Of a DNA stretch of 28,217 bases, positions 15,724 to 23,234 are shown piece after piece; positions within the stretch are counted from its first letter, which is position 1, and each line of letters starts with the position of its first letter. A program made the position numbers and the translations under genes. Location: positions 1-28,217 of the forward strand of contig DGTJ01000068.1 in the NCBI GenBank assembly GCA_002393725.1, given 5' to 3'. The notes under the pieces were generated by a model. That model worked only from the letters and a program-made list of their open reading frames with translations, had not been told where the DNA came from and did not search any database. Source of the stretch: Prevotella sp. UBA4339 (GTDB lineage: Bacteria; Bacteroidota; Bacteroidia; Bacteroidales; Bacteroidaceae).

Positions 15724-18700
15724 GTGAAGAAATACCTGTTGATAATCGTCTGTATGGCGGCAATAGTACATGGTGCCGGGGCTCAGGAGTTTATCCCCTC
15801 TGCCTCCGACTATGCCCGCCTGTATGTTGGAGTCGTAGAGGCTCAGTATCAGAAGTGGCTGTGGCACGACTGCCCATACTATAAGGATAATACAGACACC
15901 TATACTGGCCGTGTGAGCTATTATGGTGTGGTGTACGACAATGTAGAGCTCCGCTATGACCAGTTTAATAAGCGGTTGGTGGTGCTTACCCCTGGTGGCA
16001 AGTTCTTCTGCGTGCCCGAGCAGGAGCATGTGGATTGGTTCGAGATGGACGGTCACCGTTATGTCCACGACCCGGAGGACAGTCTGCGCTATGCCTATAT
16101 GCTCTGCGACGGTGCTTCCAATGGCATCCGTCTGTATCGAAGTGAGTGGAAGATATACGACGGCGAAAGGGTCTTCGGCAGAAATAATTACCAGAAGATA
16201 CTCAGCACGAAGCATCACTTTGCGCTCGTCACTCCCGACGGAGCCATCCACCACGTGAAGAGAGCATCGGACGTGATTAAGATATTCCCTGAGCAGAAGA
16301 AGCAGATAAAGCAGTTTGTGAGGAGGAATCATCTGTCGTTTGGGAAGAGAGAGAGGGAGAGGAGTCTGGCCAGGCTGGTGGAGGCGATCGGAGGTGGATA
16401 TTCGAGGAATGTGGAAGGTGGAATGTGGAATGAGAATAGTGAAACTCCCTCCTTGCGTGCCAACATATCTCCTTCCTCCTTCTTGCGTCCCTTCGGTAGC
16501 AAGCGGCAAGCCGATTACCTCCTTCCTCCTTCCTCGTCTCCCAACATTTCTCATTCCACATTCCACATTCCACCTTCCACATTCCTCCTTCCTCCTTCCT
16601 CGAATATCCCCGACTCCACGCTCATCCCCGGCATCCCCGTCCTCGACATCGACACCCTCTCCATGGCAGGATCGGCTAATACGAAGACATATATCGTGCC
16701 GGGAGTAAAGAAGGCAAGGGCAAGCATTGCCGACGACCAGGAACTGGCGGAGATAGTGGTTGTCGGGGGCAGACAGTCGGCTGTCAACAGCATGATGATG
16801 GGCTCGGAGAAGTTTAAGCCACAGGTGCTGAAGAATATACCGTCGGCATTCGGAGAGTCGGACATTATGAAGATAGTGCTCACTCTGCCAGGTGTCACTA
16901 CCGTCGGAGAGGCATCAAGCGGATATAATGTGCGAGGAGGAGCTACCGACCAGAACCTTATACTCTTCAACGGAGGCACGGTGTATAATCCTTCACACCT
17001 CTTCGGACTCTTCACCTCGTTCAATTCCGACGCAGTGGAGGATGTAGAACTCTTCAAGTCGAGCATCCCGGTGGAGTATGGCGGAAGGATAAGCAGTGTG
17101 CTGAAGGTGAGCTCGAAAGAGGCCAACATGCAGAAGCTGACCGGATCGGCAAGCATCGGAGTACTTACGAGCAAGGTGAATCTTGAGATTCCTATCGTGA
17201 AGGACCACCTGTCGCTGCTGCTCAACGGACGTACCACATATAGTGACTGGATACTGAAGAAACTGCCGAAGAAGAGCGGCTACCGTGACGGAACGGCCAA
17301 CTTCCAGGACGTTGGCGGAGTGCTCACATGGAAACTCAACAGCAAGCACAGACTGAAAATCTACGGATACTGGAGCAACGACAAGTTCTCGTTCAGCTCG
17401 GATGACAACTACGGCTATCAGAACCGTAACTTCTCTGCCGAGTGGCGCTCTATCATGAATGAGAAGATTACGGCCACACTGTCGGCAGGACTCGACCACT
17501 ATGACTATTTCAACGAAGACCAGAGCGTGCCCACGATGGCTGCCAGACTGAGCTTCGGCATCGACCAGCTATGGGCAAAGCTCCACTTCCGCCATCGACT
17601 GTCGGAAAAGGAAGTGTTCAACTACGGGCTTTCCATTCAGCACTACAATGTGCAGGCTGGCAAGTATGAGCCAGCTGGCGAAATATCGCGGATAATATCA
17701 AACCAGCTCGATAGGGAGAAGGCACTGGAGAGTGCCGTGTATATCGACTACGAACGCCCGCTGACTGACAAGCTGTCGGTATCTGCCGGACTGCGCTACA
17801 CGATGTTCAATGCCCTCGGACCGCGCGACGTGAATATCTATGAAGACGGTGAGCTGCCCTCAGAGGCAACACTGCAGGAGACGCGCCACGAGACAGGCAT
17901 CATCAAGACATATCATGCTCCGGAGGTGCGACTATCCATGCGGTATGCACTGCAGGAGAACCTCTCGCTGAAGGCTGGCTTCAACACGATGCACCAGTAT
18001 ATCCACAAGGTGTCGAACACGTCAATCATGTCGCCTACCGACATGTGGAAGCTCTCCGACCTGAATATCAAGCCACAGGACGGCTGGCAGCTGGCTGCCG
18101 GTATCTACCACGAGACGCCAGACAAGGAGTATGAGCTCTCGGCAGAGGTGTACTACAAGCATATCAACGACTATCTCAACTACCGTAGTGCTGCAGTGCT
18201 GCTGATGAACAAGCACCTGGAGACCGACGTCATCTCCACCAAGGGCAGGGCATACGGCGTGGAGCTGCAGGCGAAGAAGCCTACAGGAAAGCTGAACGGA
18301 TGGGTGAGCTATACTTACTCCCGCTCACAGCTGCGCCAGGACGACGGCAGAGTGGCGATGCCACTGAATGGCGGAGAGTGGTACTCCTCAGAATATGACA
18401 GGCCACACGAGGTAAAGGCGGTGGTAAACTTCAAGTTCACCGAGAGATACAGCCTGTCAAGCAACTTCAACTATGCCACAGGCCGTCCGACAACACTGCC
18501 GGCAGGAAAGTACTTCGACACGTATAGTCACAGGTTTATGCCATATTATACCGACCGCAATACATACCGCATACCAGACTACCTGCGACTCGACCTCGCA
18601 TTCAACATCGAGCCGACTCACAAGCTGACAAGCTTCCTGCATACGTCGTTCTCTATCGGTGTCTACAATGCCCTTGCAAGAAAGAATGCATACAATATCT

Positions 18701-18795
18701 ATTACGTCAACGAGGGCGAGGAGATAAAGGGCTACAAGCTGTCGGTGTTCGGCACTGCCATACCATTCGTCTCACTTAATATACGATTCAACTAA
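15724..18795 (+). CDS. TonB-dependent outer-membrane receptor with novel N-terminal domain
   Basis: A 1023-residue protein. The signal peptide is MKKYLLIIVCMAAIVHGAGAQ. The start is GTG; an in-frame stop lies two codons upstream and the next Met falls inside the signal. Residues of about 25-220 form a domain I do not recognise, replacing the usual carboxypeptidase-like domain; it is rich in Tyr/Trp/His ('YDNVELRYDQFNKRLVVLTPGGKFF'). Residues of about 225-296 are a Ser/Pro/His-rich linker encoded by an inverted-repeat element. The plug begins at about 340 (LAEIVVVGG) with 'GESDIMKIVLTLPGVTTVGEASSGYNVRGGATDQNLILFNGGTVYN'; the rest is a beta-barrel. Paired with a DUF4249 lipoprotein 3 bp downstream, a recurrent Bacteroidetes import pair. 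Substrate unknown. Confidence 0.9.
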   Translation: MKKYLLIIVCMAAIVHGAGAQEFIPSASDYARLYVGVVEAQYQKWLWHDCPYYKDNTDTYTGRVSYYGVVYDNVELRYDQFNKRLVVLTPGGKFFCVPEQEHVDWFEMDGHRYVHDPEDSLRYAYMLCDGASNGIRLYRSEWKIYDGERVFGRNNYQKILSTKHHFALVTPDGAIHHVKRASDVIKIFPEQKKQIKQFVRRNHLSFGKRERERSLARLVEAIGGGYSRNVEGGMWNENSETPSLRANISPSSFLRPFGSKRQADYLLPPSSSPNISHSTFHIPPSTFLLPPSSNIPDSTLIPGIPVLDIDTLSMAGSANTKTYIVPGVKKARASIADDQELAEIVVVGGRQSAVNSMMMGSEKFKPQVLKNIPSAFGESDIMKIVLTLPGVTTVGEASSGYNVRGGATDQNLILFNGGTVYNPSHLFGLFTSFNSDAVEDVELFKSSIPVEYGGRISSVLKVSSKEANMQKLTGSASIGVLTSKVNLEIPIVKDHLSLLLNGRTTYSDWILKKLPKKSGYRDGTANFQDVGGVLTWKLNSKHRLKIYGYWSNDKFSFSSDDNYGYQNRNFSAEWRSIMNEKITATLSAGLDHYDYFNEDQSVPTMAARLSFGIDQLWAKLHFRHRLSEKEVFNYGLSIQHYNVQAGKYEPAGEISRIISNQLDREKALESAVYIDYERPLTDKLSVSAGLRYTMFNALGPRDVNIYEDGELPSEATLQETRHETGIIKTYHAPEVRLSMRYALQENLSLKAGFNTMHQYIHKVSNTSIMSPTDMWKLSDLNIKPQDGWQLAAGIYHETPDKEYELSAEVYYKHINDYLNYRSAAVLLMNKHLETDVISTKGRAYGVELQAKKPTGKLNGWVSYTYSRSQLRQDDGRVAMPLNGGEWYSSEYDRPHEVKAVVNFKFTERYSLSSNFNYATGRPTTLPAGKYFDTYSHRFMPYYTDRNTYRIPDYLRLDLAFNIEPTHKLTSFLHTSFSIGVYNALARKNAYNIYYVNEGEEIKGYKLSVFGTAIPFVSLNIRFN
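16396..16609. repeat. Inverted-repeat element of 7-bp units inside the receptor gene
   Basis: The ends are exact inverted repeats: GGATATTCGAGGAA (16396-16409) and its complement (16596-16609). Inside the left end four heptamers follow (GGAATGT, GGAAGGT, GGAATGT, GGAATGA; 16406-16433). Inside the right end seven heptamers run without a break (TCATTCC, ACATTCC twice, ACCTTCC, ACATTCC, TCCTTCC twice; 16551-16599), so the arms pair with one expanded. The core has further CCTCCTT heptamers. No transposase is encoded and no target-site duplication is obvious. The element is read through in frame as residues of about 225-296. Confidence 0.8.
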
Positions 18796-18798
18796 GAT

Positions 18799-19977
18799 AT
18801 GATGAAACTGCGAAATACACTATATGCCATGCTATGCCTGACGGCTGGACTCTGTACGCTGACGGGCTGCATCGATGAATACGAGGCCGACATCCATTAT
18901 GAAGATACCGACCTGCTTGTGGTCGAGGGAACGATATGCTCGGGACAGACTAACAGGTTCTATCTCTCGCATACGCAGGCACTCAACTCTTTCGACATGC
19001 CCCGCCGGGTGTCGGGAGCAATAGTCAGCGTGAGGGGTACTGACGGCTCGGAGTATCCCACAAGTCTTGATAACGGATGCTACTTCTGCCAGCTCGGACA
19101 GCTCTCACCCGACGTGGAGTATTACCTGCACATCGAGTACGAAGACGAGATATATGAGTCGACTCCTCAGAAGCCCCTTCCCTCAGAGGGGATAACCCAA
19201 GTAAAGGCGGTACAGAACTTCCCGCGAGGCAATATCGACGTGCTTGTGACGCCGGAGAAACCATTAGACCCGGGGGTGACCAACTACTATTCGTGGACAT
19301 ACGATGAGACTTACGAGGTGCGCCCTGAATACGAGACTACGATGTATTTCGACGTAGAACTGGGGGAACCGGTATATGAGGATATCTACCACTTCCCCCC
19401 GCGCGGATGGATTGATGGCAGGGGTACCTCTATCATGGTAGGTGCCAGCACCGGTTATGAAGGGGAGCACATACAGGGCATGAAGATATACGAACTTTCT
19501 CACACTGACTCAAAAGTGTACTACATGTACAGCGGCCTGGTGCATCAGCGTGCCATCTCAAAGGGAGAGTATGAGTACGAACTTGCACGCAGACAGGCCA
19601 GCTCTGAGATGGGAGGACTGTTTACTCCACTGCCGTCGGCACTGCCCACGAATATCCGCTGTCTCACATCGGGCAAGCGTGTGATAGGATATATAGGCTG
19701 CTCACTCAACACGAGCGACTTCCGGTTCTTCATCAATGCCTCGGAGTTCACCATCCGCAGGTATACGGGAGGCGACAACCGTGTTTGGCTCGTGAGCCCC
19801 ACTGTAGCCGACTGCTGCGCTATGGTGGCGAGAGGAATGTATCTCGTGGAATGGCTAATACCGGAAATGACTGACGACAATAAGTTGCATACGGCATGGG
19901 CTTACCTTCATCAGCTCGATGTAAGGGCGAGGTATAGTGGGGCGTATGTGGAGAAGCCGGGGTATTGGCCGGAGTAA
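18799..19977 (+). CDS. DUF4249 family surface lipoprotein
   Basis: A 392-residue lipoprotein: the signal ends in lipobox LTGC (Cys24), followed by the acidic stretch IDEYEAD, which fits the export signal that sends Bacteroidetes lipoproteins to the cell surface. The next part, 'LLVVEGTICSGQTNRFYLSHTQ', and the following beta-rich domain with 'GAIVSVRGTDGSEYP' match the DUF4249 pattern. Such proteins are regularly encoded after a TonB-dependent receptor and are assumed to be its substrate-binding or lid partner, like SusD for SusC; the ligand is unknown. It lies 3 bp after the receptor stop. Two adjacent ATG codons can start it; the first is taken. Confidence 0.85.
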   Translation: MMKLRNTLYAMLCLTAGLCTLTGCIDEYEADIHYEDTDLLVVEGTICSGQTNRFYLSHTQALNSFDMPRRVSGAIVSVRGTDGSEYPTSLDNGCYFCQLGQLSPDVEYYLHIEYEDEIYESTPQKPLPSEGITQVKAVQNFPRGNIDVLVTPEKPLDPGVTNYYSWTYDETYEVRPEYETTMYFDVELGEPVYEDIYHFPPRGWIDGRGTSIMVGASTGYEGEHIQGMKIYELSHTDSKVYYMYSGLVHQRAISKGEYEYELARRQASSEMGGLFTPLPSALPTNIRCLTSGKRVIGYIGCSLNTSDFRFFINASEFTIRRYTGGDNRVWLVSPTVADCCAMVARGMYLVEWLIPEMTDDNKLHTAWAYLHQLDVRARYSGAYVEKPGYWPE

Positions 19978-20040
19978 GGTGGATATTCGTGGAATGTTGG
20001 GAGACGAGGAAAGAGTAAGGAGGAAGGAGGAAGGAGAAAT
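19978..20040. repeat. Shorter relative of the receptor-gene repeat between two genes
   Basis: The whole spacer after the DUF4249 stop codon is repeat. It contains GGTGGATATTCG (also the left end of the element in the receptor gene), TTGGGAGACGAGGAA (the complement of its core, near 16525-16545), and three AAGGAGG-type heptamers (20017-20037). It lacks the paired end, so it is a truncated or rearranged copy. The last heptamer provides a GGAG sequence 7 bp before the next start codon. Confidence 0.75.
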
Positions 20041-20043
20041 GTA

Positions 20044-21336
20044 ATGCAATGTATGATGATTATGATGAAGAATAATATGAATATGGTAATGGAATGGGGG
20101 AGAGGGCTCGTGACGGGATGCATTCTCGCATTTATGCCAGTGGGAGCTTTCGCCGTCGAAATAGTGACCGACAAGAAGTGGTATCTCGCAGGAGAGGCAA
20201 TGATGGTCTGCGTCACAAATGATAATGACAGGATTGCCTACGCTGAGCTGTGTGACACTCGCGGTATGGCTGCCGGTACGGTGATAAGCCTTGACGAGGG
20301 CATAGGAATCATAGAACTGCCTCGCGACATGCATAGTGGCTACTATGTGCTTTCTGCCTATACGCGTGGGGATACACGTGTGGCTCACAGACTTATACCT
20401 GTCGTCAATCCTCTACGAAAGAGTGTATATGATGATATTGAATGGGTGCAGGACGATAGCTGTTGGGTACAGGGCGATAGCTGTTGGGTGACCAACGACA
20501 AGAAAGCTGATATCCGTGAGACGGAAGGGCATATCATCAAGGCCCGCGTGAGGAATGACGCTGACGGTAATAAGTTCAAGGGCAGTGAGATCCGCCCGAC
20601 ATTGAGCGTCATAGGCAAGCAGATTCACTATTTCGAAGGTAAGATGGTCAATGACACACTGGCTGTGTTCAACACCTTCGGAGTGCGAGGCCGACAGCCG
20701 ATAGTGCTCTCTGCCGAATCCATCTATGGTGCCAGCCTGCCCATAGAGATGATAAGTCCGTTTGCTGCCCTGCTGCCAAAGGCGCTGCCTCGTCTGGTGT
20801 TCCACTACAAGCGCAGCGAGGTGGAGGCCCGCTCACTCGACATGCAGCGCCATCAGATAGCGATAGCCCCGGCAAAGCGTGAGTCGCAGATAGGAGATAA
20901 CTCCGACGAAACGGCAGAGGAGGTAGTGCCGTTAGACTATGACCCTACGGTGTTTGCCACCGTTCCGAACCTCAGCTATAATCTTGACGAATACCGGCAG
21001 TTCCTCACGGTAAGGGAGGCGCTGCTGGAGTATGTCATCAATGTTGCTAAAAGGAAAGTCGACGGGGTTATGAGGTTGTATGTCATCAGGGAGAATGAGC
21101 ACTACAACAGTCTGCTGCCCACCCTGGTGCTGATCGACGGAATGCCAGTAACCGACGTAGGGCAGCTGCTCAGCTACGATGCCCGACGCATCCACTATAT
21201 CAATATCTACGATGGGCAGTACACCTTCGGCAACAGCACGTATAACGGCATCTTGTCATTTGTCACCCGTTCCGGACGGCTCACCAACTATCCGGTATCT
21301 GCCGGCGCACAGTATCTGGTGTATCAGTTTCAGTAA
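20044..21336 (+). CDS. Exported MG2-like/plug-like protein of the receptor locus
   Basis: A 430-residue protein. The N-terminus has several candidate Met starts (Met-rich MQCMMIMMKNNMNMVMEW), then a signal peptide ending near VGAFA. Residues of about 38-120 resemble an alpha-2-macroglobulin MG2 beta-sandwich ('EIVTDKKWYLAGEAMMVCVTN...IELPRDMHSGYYVLSAYTR'). The C-terminal 90 residues resemble a TonB-receptor plug without a barrel ('LVLIDGMPVTDVGQLLSYDARRIHYINIYDGQYTFGNSTYNGILSFVTRSG'). It follows the receptor/DUF4249 pair in the same direction and likely acts with them at the outer membrane. Residues of about 134-147 are two copies of WVQ(D/G)DSC. It overlaps the convergent regulator gene by 7 bp at the stop. 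Domain calls are from sequence pattern only. Confidence 0.7.
   Translation: MQCMMIMMKNNMNMVMEWGRGLVTGCILAFMPVGAFAVEIVTDKKWYLAGEAMMVCVTNDNDRIAYAELCDTRGMAAGTVISLDEGIGIIELPRDMHSGYYVLSAYTRGDTRVAHRLIPVVNPLRKSVYDDIEWVQDDSCWVQGDSCWVTNDKKADIRETEGHIIKARVRNDADGNKFKGSEIRPTLSVIGKQIHYFEGKMVNDTLAVFNTFGVRGRQPIVLSAESIYGASLPIEMISPFAALLPKALPRLVFHYKRSEVEARSLDMQRHQIAIAPAKRESQIGDNSDETAEEVVPLDYDPTVFATVPNLSYNLDEYRQFLTVREALLEYVINVAKRKVDGVMRLYVIRENEHYNSLLPTLVLIDGMPVTDVGQLLSYDARRIHYINIYDGQYTFGNSTYNGILSFVTRSGRLTNYPVSAGAQYLVYQFQ
20443..20484. repeat. 21-bp tandem duplication in the MG2/plug-like gene
   Basis: Two adjacent 21-bp units differ at two bases and encode WVQDDSC and WVQGDSC; a third partial unit begins WV. 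In-frame by length. Confidence 0.85.
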
Positions 21337-22961
21337 GTAGCAATCTTACGCACATCATCCTCGAATGTATCCTTGCTTATCGCCCTTGCCTTCAGTTTTG
21401 AGCGGTAAGTATAGATTGTGGTGATGCTTGAGCGCAGGATGTCGGCAATCGTCTGGTTGTCGGTGATGTCAAGGCGTATGAGGGCCAGTATTCGCAGTTC
21501 GGTAGTGAGCCGCTTTGCCGCAGATCCCTCTTCCTCGACGGCAAACCTGCTTTCGGGAGTAAGTAGTCTGTTTACTTCGCTGATAAAGTTAGGATAGATA
21601 TTAAGGAATGCACTGTCAAAATTCTGGTGGAACATTCGGATGTCACCATTGACGGCCTCAGAGCTTTTCAGTTCGGCATAAAGCTCTTCCAGTTTTCTGT
21701 CGCGTGCCAGCCGGTTCAGCTTCTTCGACCTGTCCTCAGCGCGTTTGATAAGGTTGCTGCTCAGTTCGAGGAATCGTCCGATGTACTCATCCTTGATGCG
21801 GTTGGCTTCCTTCATCTGTGTGTTCACGTTCTCTATCTCCTCGGTGTGATGAGCCAACATCTTGTTCATCTCTATTATCTGCAGGCCAGCGGCATGCTTC
21901 TTCCTATATAATATTAAGGTGTAGACGATGATACCAGCGAGCACCAGCGAGATGACAGAGATGACGCCAAGGAAGAAGTTAGTACGCTGTTGCGTCTCCG
22001 AACGTTCCGCATCATAGAGTTGCATTATCTGTGGCGCCATGTGTCCCACCTGCATCATGCGTATGCGGCTGCCGTAGAATCGGGCCTCGCTGATGGCCTG
22101 ATAGAGGTAACGGTAGGCATCGTCGTTTTCACCCTGTTCCATGAGTACCTCTGAGAGCGAGCGCAATGAGTTGTTCTCACGTATAGCACCTCGCTCGTCG
22201 CTGATGGCACTTAGCAGGAGGTAACGCTCCTGTTGGTCCGTCGCATGTTTCTTCTGGTAGAAAAACGCCAGGGTGCTGGTAATGATGCTGTAGATACGTG
22301 TTCCCAGCTCCAGTTTCACCAGATAGTCCTCAAGGAGCTTTATGGCATTGTCTGTCTCACCGGCCTCGCAGATATAGGTGGCCTTGTTGAAGATATAGTC
22401 GTAGCTGTCTTTGGGAGCTATCTGTATAACGAGCTGCCGATAATGCTGTGCCTGTTTGATGTAGTCATTGAAATAGTTGGTAAACACTGCCATTTCCGAG
22501 CGGTAGAGGTTCAGTTCGCTCTGCTGAGTGTAGAAGGCTATCTTCTGCTGGTCGCTGATAGAGTCGGGGTTCACCTGGTCGAGCAGTCTCCTGGCTCTGT
22601 CGAAGAGTCCTGTCACTGCAAGGATATGAGCCATTCGCACGGCACTGGCAGCAAAGCGCTCCTTATCGCCCGACCCGCGCAGGGCCGTAACGTTCTTGTC
22701 GATGTAGTAGAATGCCGAGTCGAACTTATATGCCACAAACTCATCGTAGAGGCGTTGGTTGAGGTCATATTGCTGTTCGGGCGTAAGGCTTATGCCTCTT
22801 ACGCCCTCCTTGATGGCTGCCACGCGGCGCTCCTTCTCTGCTGTAAGATTGTCATACTGCTCTATCAGACTGTCGAGAGTGTGGTAGAGACGTGAGTTGT
22901 CATCTGCCGAAATCTGGACTGCCTGAAATGCCAGAATCATTATGATACATATCCTTCTCAT
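21330..22961 (-). CDS. SusR/DUF6377-like membrane-bound transcriptional regulator
   Basis: About 543 residues. A signal peptide (MRRICIIMILAFQAVQISA) is followed by a helical, TPR-like sensor region (about 25-310, opening with 'LDSLIEQYDNLTAEKERRVAAIKEGV'), one membrane segment (about 327-350), a coiled coil ('IEMNKMLAHHTEEIENVNTQMKEANRIKDEYIGRFLELS') and a C-terminal helix-turn-helix (about 490-520, 'LALIRLDITDNQTIADILRSSITTIYTYRSKLKARA'). This is the layout of Bacteroidetes SusR-type regulators, in which a periplasmic sensor controls a cytoplasmic DNA-binding domain. The ATG at 22961 is preferred over an in-frame GTG two codons earlier. It is divergent from the GH97/susC genes, which it probably activates in response to a maltooligosaccharide-like signal; ligand is inferred. 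Confidence 0.85.
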   Translation of the reverse strand: MRRICIIMILAFQAVQISADDNSRLYHTLDSLIEQYDNLTAEKERRVAAIKEGVRGISLTPEQQYDLNQRLYDEFVAYKFDSAFYYIDKNVTALRGSGDKERFAASAVRMAHILAVTGLFDRARRLLDQVNPDSISDQQKIAFYTQQSELNLYRSEMAVFTNYFNDYIKQAQHYRQLVIQIAPKDSYDYIFNKATYICEAGETDNAIKLLEDYLVKLELGTRIYSIITSTLAFFYQKKHATDQQERYLLLSAISDERGAIRENNSLRSLSEVLMEQGENDDAYRYLYQAISEARFYGSRIRMMQVGHMAPQIMQLYDAERSETQQRTNFFLGVISVISLVLAGIIVYTLILYRKKHAAGLQIIEMNKMLAHHTEEIENVNTQMKEANRIKDEYIGRFLELSSNLIKRAEDRSKKLNRLARDRKLEELYAELKSSEAVNGDIRMFHQNFDSAFLNIYPNFISEVNRLLTPESRFAVEEEGSAAKRLTTELRILALIRLDITDNQTIADILRSSITTIYTYRSKLKARAISKDTFEDDVRKIATY

Positions 22962-22994
22962 ATTCACGTATTGAGTGTTATTGCAATTTCATGG

Positions 22995-23026
22995 CAAAGG
23001 TACATATTATTTCTGTAACGACCAAA
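22995..23026 (-). promoter_or_regulatory. Promoter of the SusR-like regulator gene
   Basis: The minus strand has TTTG (23023-23026), a 20-bp spacer, and TACCTTTG (22995-23002), a full match to the Bacteroidetes -33/-7 consensus. The leader would be about 30 nt. Confidence 0.75.
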
Positions 23027-23151
23027 TATCTAACTCCGGATTGGGCAGAAATGCGATTGATTTGAGTTTGATTTTTCAGAGTGACTGATTTTGTAAACAT
23101 CTAATAACCAGAACTTTGTGTTTTTATGGGTTTTGATTTTTATTAGTTGAA

Positions 23152-23183
23152 CTTGCTTTTGGTGTAAATACATTCTATCTTTG
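23152..23183 (+). promoter_or_regulatory. Promoter of the GH97-susC genes
   Basis: TATCTTTG (23176-23183) matches TAnnTTTG; CTTG (23152-23155) lies 20 bp upstream as a near-match -33. The leader to the ATG at 23235 is about 48 nt. The 170 bp between this and the divergent regulator promoter are AT-rich and would hold the regulator's binding site; no clear inverted or direct repeat was picked out. Confidence 0.65.
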
Positions 23184-23234
23184 CACTCGCAAATCACAAA
23201 CAACGGATTTTTTGCCAATCAAAACGAAAAAGAT

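Noticed and set aside
15565..16566. A 333-codon open frame on the minus strand
   Set aside because: It is antisense to the receptor's signal peptide, N-domain and repeat linker; its sequence is low-complexity and repeat-derived at the start and not protein-like elsewhere. The plus-strand frame has a signal peptide and a continuous receptor.
16551..17237. A 228-codon minus-strand open frame
   Set aside because: It is antisense to the conserved plug domain, where the plus strand clearly codes.
22233..22895. A 220-codon plus-strand open frame
   Set aside because: It is antisense to the helical sensor part of the SusR-like gene and has no recognisable motif.
23181..23234. TTG-initiated extension of the GH97 protein by 18 residues
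   Set aside because: The TTG is part of the TATCTTTG promoter box; starting at 23235 gives a clean signal peptide.
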